64,000 nucleotides of DNA from Cryptomeria japonica (taxonomy: Eukaryota; Streptophyta; Pinopsida; Cupressales; Cupressaceae). The translations under genes were made by a program, and so were the position numbers. Below the pieces are notes generated by a model. That model was not told the DNA's origin. It saw only the letters and a list, made by a program, of their open reading frames with translations, and did not search any database. Of this stretch, positions 58,346 to 64,000 are shown one piece after another. The first letter of the stretch is position 1, and each line of letters opens with the position of its first letter. The stretch lies in NCBI RefSeq assembly GCF_030272615.1, contig NC_081413.1, forward strand, positions 554,615,136 to 554,679,135. Reading direction: 5' to 3'.

Positions 58346-59510
58346 TTCTTGATGCCTTTGGTCCATTATAAAAGAAATCTTTCATAGCAAAAAGCAATTT
58401 ATGAGTTGTCTCTGGTAGCAGTTTTGGGCATATTGACAGAGTCCTAATTACAATTTGGTTAACTTTTCTTTTACTCTTGCCACAATATTACTCGTTTGTA
58501 CCATCTAATAGCATCAAGGGACAGGAATGTAAGCTGATCTGATATGAATTTGAAATGTTAATCTCTATTACCCATTTTGAATTCAATTATCTATCCACTG
58601 TACTATGTAAGTTTTTAATTTCTAAATTGTAATATTGACATTTTATTGTTGTATTATTTAACAATAAATAATTAATATATATTTATTTGACTTTAAATTT
58701 CTACTTTTAAAGGTTCGATTGTAAGTACGTCATGAACATTATATATATATATATATATTGACATTTTACAACAGAGATATCAAATGAGACCGGTTCAAGA
58801 TGATGGGAGTCATGTATGATGGCAAATATATTTTTAGTAATGAATAATAATTCTTTTGTGCAACATGATGCTGATGCAGACCACTGAGTTTTCTATAGAT
58901 AAAACACACCTGAAATCTATTATAGAAGTGATTTTAATTTCTCTTAAGAAGTTTTGGAAGAGCTGTTTATGGATCAGACTCTGGTAGTTTTTGTATCAAC
59001 TTTTCAAATCACACTCTGTGATCCATCGTCAAGATGATTGACTGCTATCAGAGAGTAAATTGAGTGAGTAGTAGACCAGTCCAGCTTAAAAAGAGGAGGG
59101 AGAAAAGAAAGTTGACATAAGAAATGAGGTAAGAGGGACGAAAATTAAAACTTAATGAAAAAAGATTCTCTCTCTTCTTAAAATCTCTTCTTTTAAAAGA
59201 TCTCCTACTCTTCTTAGAATCTTATTAAGAAGGTTAAAAAGAAAATATCACATGCTCTTCTTAGAATTTTGTCTCTTAAAATAACATGATTTTGAAAACT
59301 AAATCAATTAACTTGCACCAAGCATTGGCTTACAATCATAATAGTAAGAATCAAAAAAATAAATTATAAGTCAATTCAATTAGTTCAACATGACTTTTAA
59401 TACAACACACTGCCAAACTAAATCAGATACGTACTAATTTAGACTATTGTCTATGTACAAATCAGAATACATTATTAATCAGATTTCTTAATTAATTTGA
59501 AAATCAAAAT

Positions 59511-59783
59511 GAGCCCACCAGGGATCAAGTCTTGCTAAGTGCAAGGCTCCGACATCATAAGGGATGAGGTTGGGATCGTGCCCCGGGCGAATTTGACGGA
59601 ATGGATACCCCTCAATCTTTGGCTCTTAGGCGAAGAGGTTCAGCCTATTGGCTCGTGCCCCCTTATTGAGTGGCGAAAAATACTTCGTGAAGGCCCTCGC
59701 TGGACTGACAGCTCGCGGACTTCATGCCCTTGCTGGGCTGTCATACTCGCAGATCTAGACCTCCATCAAAAAAAATAAAAAAA
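59511..59783 (+). mobile_element. Probable 5'-truncated tRNA-derived SINE
   Basis: About 265 bases of markedly higher GC content interrupt an AT-rich context that is continuous in unit A (20580-20604) and unit B (25993-26015). It starts with gagcccaccagggatcaagt, where gatcaagtc (59523-59531) fits the pol III B box, with no room for an A box. It ends in an A-rich tail (caaaaaaaataaaaaaat). A 33-bp imperfect tandem repeat lies at 59694-59758 (ccctcgctgg / cccttgctgg). No coding role is likely; the 79-residue open frame across it is incidental. Confidence 0.65.
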
Positions 59784-60844
59784 TAATCATAATACAATTA
59801 TATTTTTATTTTTAATTAATTGAAAAATACAATCAACAATCCATTGTGATCCTTACATACACGTTACCAGATTTTGATGGGTGCTATTATAATGATTCCA
59901 CATCTTTGATTTGTCATATTTCAAGTAACTCCCACATGCCTTTCTCAAAGCAATCTGCTATGGGCTTTTCACATATTAAATGATGGGCTACTATTTGCAA
60001 CCCTCTGCACTTTTCTCTCTGTCACATGCTCATGTTGCAGCTATCATTGCATTTGCATTTTATTATGTGGTCAATCTTTTCTCAGGATTCTTTGTACCAA
60101 AACCTGTGAGTTTACCAAACCTCAAAAGCTTTCATTAAAAGTAAATGATTTCAAACAAAAAGTGACTATTAACAGGTGCCAGTGCTAAATGGTATGCATA
60201 AATGTACAATTACTGTACATTATTTTCTAGACCTACTAGTAGCAACAGATTAGAATGTCTATTGCTTTAGTCAAGGAATATTGCTTCATAGGAATTCCAT
60301 TAAAATTTTTATTGTCATTCTACTGATGATAGATCTGTGGGCAAAATGACTTTGTCCAACTTTGTAGACTCTGAATGGTCTCATAAATTCTTAGGAAAAG
60401 ATGGTAACGTCTATTTAGTCTTTACGATGCACCAGCAGACATGCAATTATATATATATATATATAAGAGCGAGAATTGATTTGCCCCAACTTGATCCTCC
60501 CAGTGCAAGCTAGGCCTTCTTCTCGATGCTGTGAATTTTTTTTTCCTTGAAAATTAAGACATAGTTGTATTTAGCATATTTTGGTTTTTCATTATGTTTA
60601 AACTCTCTGTTATCTAGGCAGCTGGGAATCTGCCATATAAACCTTTTAGTCCTGTTATCTTAAGACTGCATAATTTCGTTGGTTTAAAAAAAAAAGAGGA
60701 TGAATCATAATGATAATGGTTTCTGCCTGGTTTTGGAAACCATTTTTTGTTGGGATTGTTGAGAATAGGTTAATGCTATGTTCTCAGCTATGACGCTACT
60801 GTAATTATTTCAAATCAATACAAATCTTGGCTCTGCTTTTACCG

Positions 60845-60884
<40 letters not shown>

Positions 60885-61059
60885 CCATATAATGTATGGA
60901 TAACATGTATTGTATGCATAGGATGTGGTAGACGTTGCCATGCAGTTATATGTATGTGTAACATGTAATGTATGTATAACATGTATTGTATGCATAAGAT
61001 GCTGATGCATCATAGGGGCTGGGTACCAGAAAAGATAATGACAATGGATTTTGCTTAGG
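59784..61059. other. Gene-free part of unit C with AT microsatellites
   Basis: After about 59960 the match to other units fades. It contains alternating AT runs at about 60448-60465 and 60847-60882 and short duplicated words (aacatgta(t/a)tgtatg) near 60900-60990. Nothing coding is recognised. Confidence 0.5.
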
Positions 61060-62336
61060 GTATTTATCAATGAGATGAAACTTTTTAGTAAGTGGCAATA
61101 TTGATGAAAGATGATAAAAGTTGCAATTACTTGGATGGAATTATTCCAAGTGTACAAAACCATTCTCTAAATGTGATTATAAATACATGTTTATGGTTTT
61201 CCTTTTAGACGATGCTAGTTCTATATAGGAAACCATTTTTTTATGTAGGTATTGTAATGTTAGTTGGTAAAGTCAAATATTTGTGCATTGATATTCAAAA
61301 TCCATTTCATTTCATGAAAAGTAAAACAATAGTTGTTCTTTAGGGTTTTTTTTAACATCCATGCATACCAAATTAGACAATTTAATTTAGAGTCTATCGT
61401 TAGAAGTGTGATAACAAGTAGAAATTGTTGAGTTTGTTGATTGAAATAAGTATATCTTGAATTCTTTTGTGGTTTGAATTAAAATGGTAGTATCATTAGG
61501 TTTTATTATTATTTTTTAAATATTTTTTTGTTCATTTAAATTATATCTTTGTATCTTAATAGGGGTTCTACTTTTTTATACATGGTATAAGATATTAATT
61601 TTATATAGTATATTTAATAGTGGTAAATATAATATGAATATCAATCCATGTTCAATTATAACAATATTACCTGTGTGACAATCATATGTAACATTTTTCA
61701 ATAAATAATTATTTAATTAGTTTTTTTTTTTTCTTTTCAAAATATAGTTTAAAAACATTCCTCTCATACAAGTAGCAATGTGAGACCCATACAAACCTTG
61801 AGAGAAAAAACACCTTAAATCACCTAATACAAGGTCTTGCAGGAACATAATATAGACTAATTTTACAAGATCCTTATGAACATACACACTAGAAATTCCA
61901 TAATATCAAGAGTCACGAGTGATGAAACTCTATCCATATTAGAAGCCAATCGTAGAGAACCAAGAGTTACAACTTTCTAATTATATATTAGATGTCCTTA
62001 TAGAGATTTAAACTTGGGTCTATAATGATAATCCAATGCTTTAAATAACTAATGTAAACTATTGGACTGTTGTAATATTACATTAAGTAGCCTAGTTTAT
62101 AGATTAGAATAAAATAAATAACTTTAACTAATTGTTAGTGAATTAAGTTACTTGTTTAATTTTTGGGAGGTTATTCCTATTGATAATTTGCACAAGAAAT
62201 ATATTGGGTTTATAAGCCACCAAAATGTAATGCATGAATAATATTTGGTTGAAATCAAAATTCATTTCTTCTTTAATTTATTTGTCATATAAATTTATAA
62301 CTTTTTTTTTGTTTGTGTCCAACCATCTCAATATGT

Positions 62337-62765
62337 TGTTAGAGCATGCTTAATCTTGTTGGTGTGAATGAAGAGGTTGTTGGTGTGAATGAGGTGTTGT
62401 ATCTAATTAGTTCACTTGTGGGTCTTTTTCACATACTTAATTTTATTTAGATCTTAGGGAATATTTCTAGAAGGTGTTATTTGCCATTAGGTCTTATCTT
62501 ATCTTTTGGTTTTTAATTTTAATGTCCTAGATTATTTAATAATCATCACTTTAGTTGTCCCATAACATAGTATTAAGACACATAACAATCATATCTAATC
62601 CTATCACTCAACCTTGTCTTTATAAGCAAGGTATTCTATATATAATTCATATTCAATCATCAATTCAATCACCCCTCAAACAAGCTATTCTTTCCATTCT
62701 CTCTCATGGAAGTTTTTTTTTTTTTTGTAGGTGATCTTGGGGTGTCGGAAGTTTACAATCCAACA
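62337..62765 (+). mobile_element. 5' LTR of an LTR retrotransposon that leaves the window
   Basis: It begins TGTTAGAGC exactly where similarity to unit B ends (57440) and finishes near tccaaca. It has a tttataag TATA-like site at about 62619. A primer-binding-like tggtattagatc follows at 62772-62783. The paralogous empty site in unit B reads caatatgttattc, so the target duplication is expected to be tatgt (62332-62336). The 3' LTR is outside the window. Confidence 0.6.
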
Positions 62766-64000
62766 ACCGCATGGTATTAGATCTCCAACATTGTAAACTC
62801 CTTCTTGGATATGAGGAACATCATTAAGCTTTGAGATCTTGTTGGTTCTATTTTGGGGTCCTAAAGATCTCAAGGTTGAATCTAAGACATTAAGGTAAGT
62901 CATTATTGACTTTTGTTTCATCGAAATCCAACATATTGGGCTAGATCTACAAGGGTTTCAAGTTGAGTGATGGTTGCTTGATCCAGGAGGTAGCTAAATT
63001 TTTGGAGCACTTTGGGCCCAAAGAAACCCTACCATCATGCCCTTAAGGCCCAAAAACTTAAAGATTGTCCGTCAATCATTGAAATTGGACACTTTTACCT
63101 CAGAGTTATTTTTGCCATTCTTATACATATGTATGATTGTATGGATCTGTACCTAGCCAAACTATGCTAGAATAATTTGCAAGCATGTCAAAAAAACATT
63201 TTGTTTATATGTGGCATATTTCTCTCTGGTTGGTGTCATTTTTGAATCATACTTTCTATGTTATCCTTTCTATGCATTTAGTACAAATTGACTTCTTAAA
63301 TTTTATTTTCATTAGCTAATTGGTTATAGAAGCACTTGGTTATAGACAATTATTATCTTCTAATAATTTTCTTGTTAGAAGAGTTTCTTTCTATATGAGT
63401 CTTGCTTAGGCTAATTCCATGCTTATAATAAGATCTCCAAACTAGAGGGGACATTGACTCTATAGAGAGAACACTCAGTACATTATTTTCCAATTTGAAA
63501 TTTTATACAAATGGAAGTCGGGATCTAACATCATGGACCATGTGATATCAATAATATTTTTATTTCATTGGAGACTTTCAAAAGATAAAGTGTGGTGTTG
63601 CGAGATCTCATAATTGTCTCCTAGGGTTGAAGATTTTCCTTCTATCTATTTGTACATCTCAACTCTTAATGCAATTGAAAACATAGACTTTATTCCTACA
63701 AAACACTAATATCATATGGCAAGAGCTATGTCCTTAACCCAAGTACCTTAATCTAGATGTTTGCAAAAGACTCTAACTCAAATATAAAATCTAAAAATAC
63801 TGCAATAAATATGGATAAATAATGTTGAACAAAATAATATATCAAAATAATTGACATATAAAAGCATTTGTAAATGTGCTAGACAATATAATAGATGAGA
63901 ACCATTTAAATTAAAAATTCAACTCTCAAATATGAAAAGACAAATCTACAAATAAAATAATTTTGACATATGAAAGCACTAACTTTGTCAATTAAAAATC
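62766..64000 (+). other. Presumed internal region of the LTR element, no ORF recognised
   Basis: After the primer-binding-like site there is no open frame with gag or pol motifs up to the end of the window. This may be a long leader, a decayed interior, or a non-autonomous element. Confidence 0.35.

Larger units (their letters stand above)
57739..62336. repeat. Tandem unit C
   Basis: 57739-59960 matches unit B left part, and 61060-62336 matches unit B 56130-57430 and unit A 22630-23750. The part corresponding to the kinase (about 60200-61050) is replaced by unrelated AT-rich DNA, so no kinase remnant is seen. The unit is cut at 62337 by an LTR element and has a SINE at 59511. Confidence 0.72.

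Noticed and set aside
1-64000. tRNA, rRNA or snRNA genes
   Set aside because: I looked for cloverleaf-like A and B boxes and rRNA words and found only the SINE B box at 59523 and retroelement primer sites.

Overview
This window looks like nuclear DNA of a land plant with a large, transposon-rich genome. A gymnosperm such as a conifer is my best guess, but it is an inference. The evidence is AT-rich DNA, one split plastid-type gene in 64 kb, old and highly nested retroelements, decayed plant LRR receptor kinases, and Ty1/copia, Ty3/gypsy and LINE relics. No species can be named from the sequence alone.

Layout. (1) 1290-4604: the only gene that looks intact, a five-exon plus-strand HPP-family membrane protein of 226 residues. 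It resembles the plastid-envelope nitrite transporter NITR2. (2) 4485-8040 and 11398-16168: a diverged segmental duplication starting just before the last exon of that gene, so a second copy of the terminal exon lies about 6.9 kb downstream. The second copy is interrupted by a 1.5-kb retroposon that carries only an ORF1 (DUF4283 plus zinc knuckle). (3) 16.2-19.4 kb: gene-free, with one LTR-like relic. (4) 19.4-62.3 kb: three tandem units (A, B, C) of about 4-5 kb, each carrying decayed pieces of an LRR receptor-like kinase. (5) 26.1-54.9 kb: unit B is split by about 28.7 kb of foreign DNA. From left to right this is a minus-strand LINE, a Ty3/gypsy remnant, a second ORF1-only retroposon, and a probable 16-kb DNA transposon. 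That transposon has an internal 360-bp satellite array and a DDE-type transposase pseudogene cut in two by a nearly complete Ty1/copia element. The block ends with a 4.6-kb array of 20-bp units arranged in both orientations. (6) 62337 onward: the 5' LTR of another LTR retrotransposon that runs out of the window.

The tandem units serve as empty-site controls: they date and delimit the insertions (a SINE in unit C, the LINE edge in unit B). The features I find most worth following are the 20-bp bidirectional array with its almost perfect palindrome of 265-bp arms, the DDE transposon with a satellite inside it, the duplicated HPP terminal exon that has stayed identical while its flanks diverged, and the matched pair of ORF1-only retroposons. 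Homology calls come from recognising motifs by eye; no database search was run.
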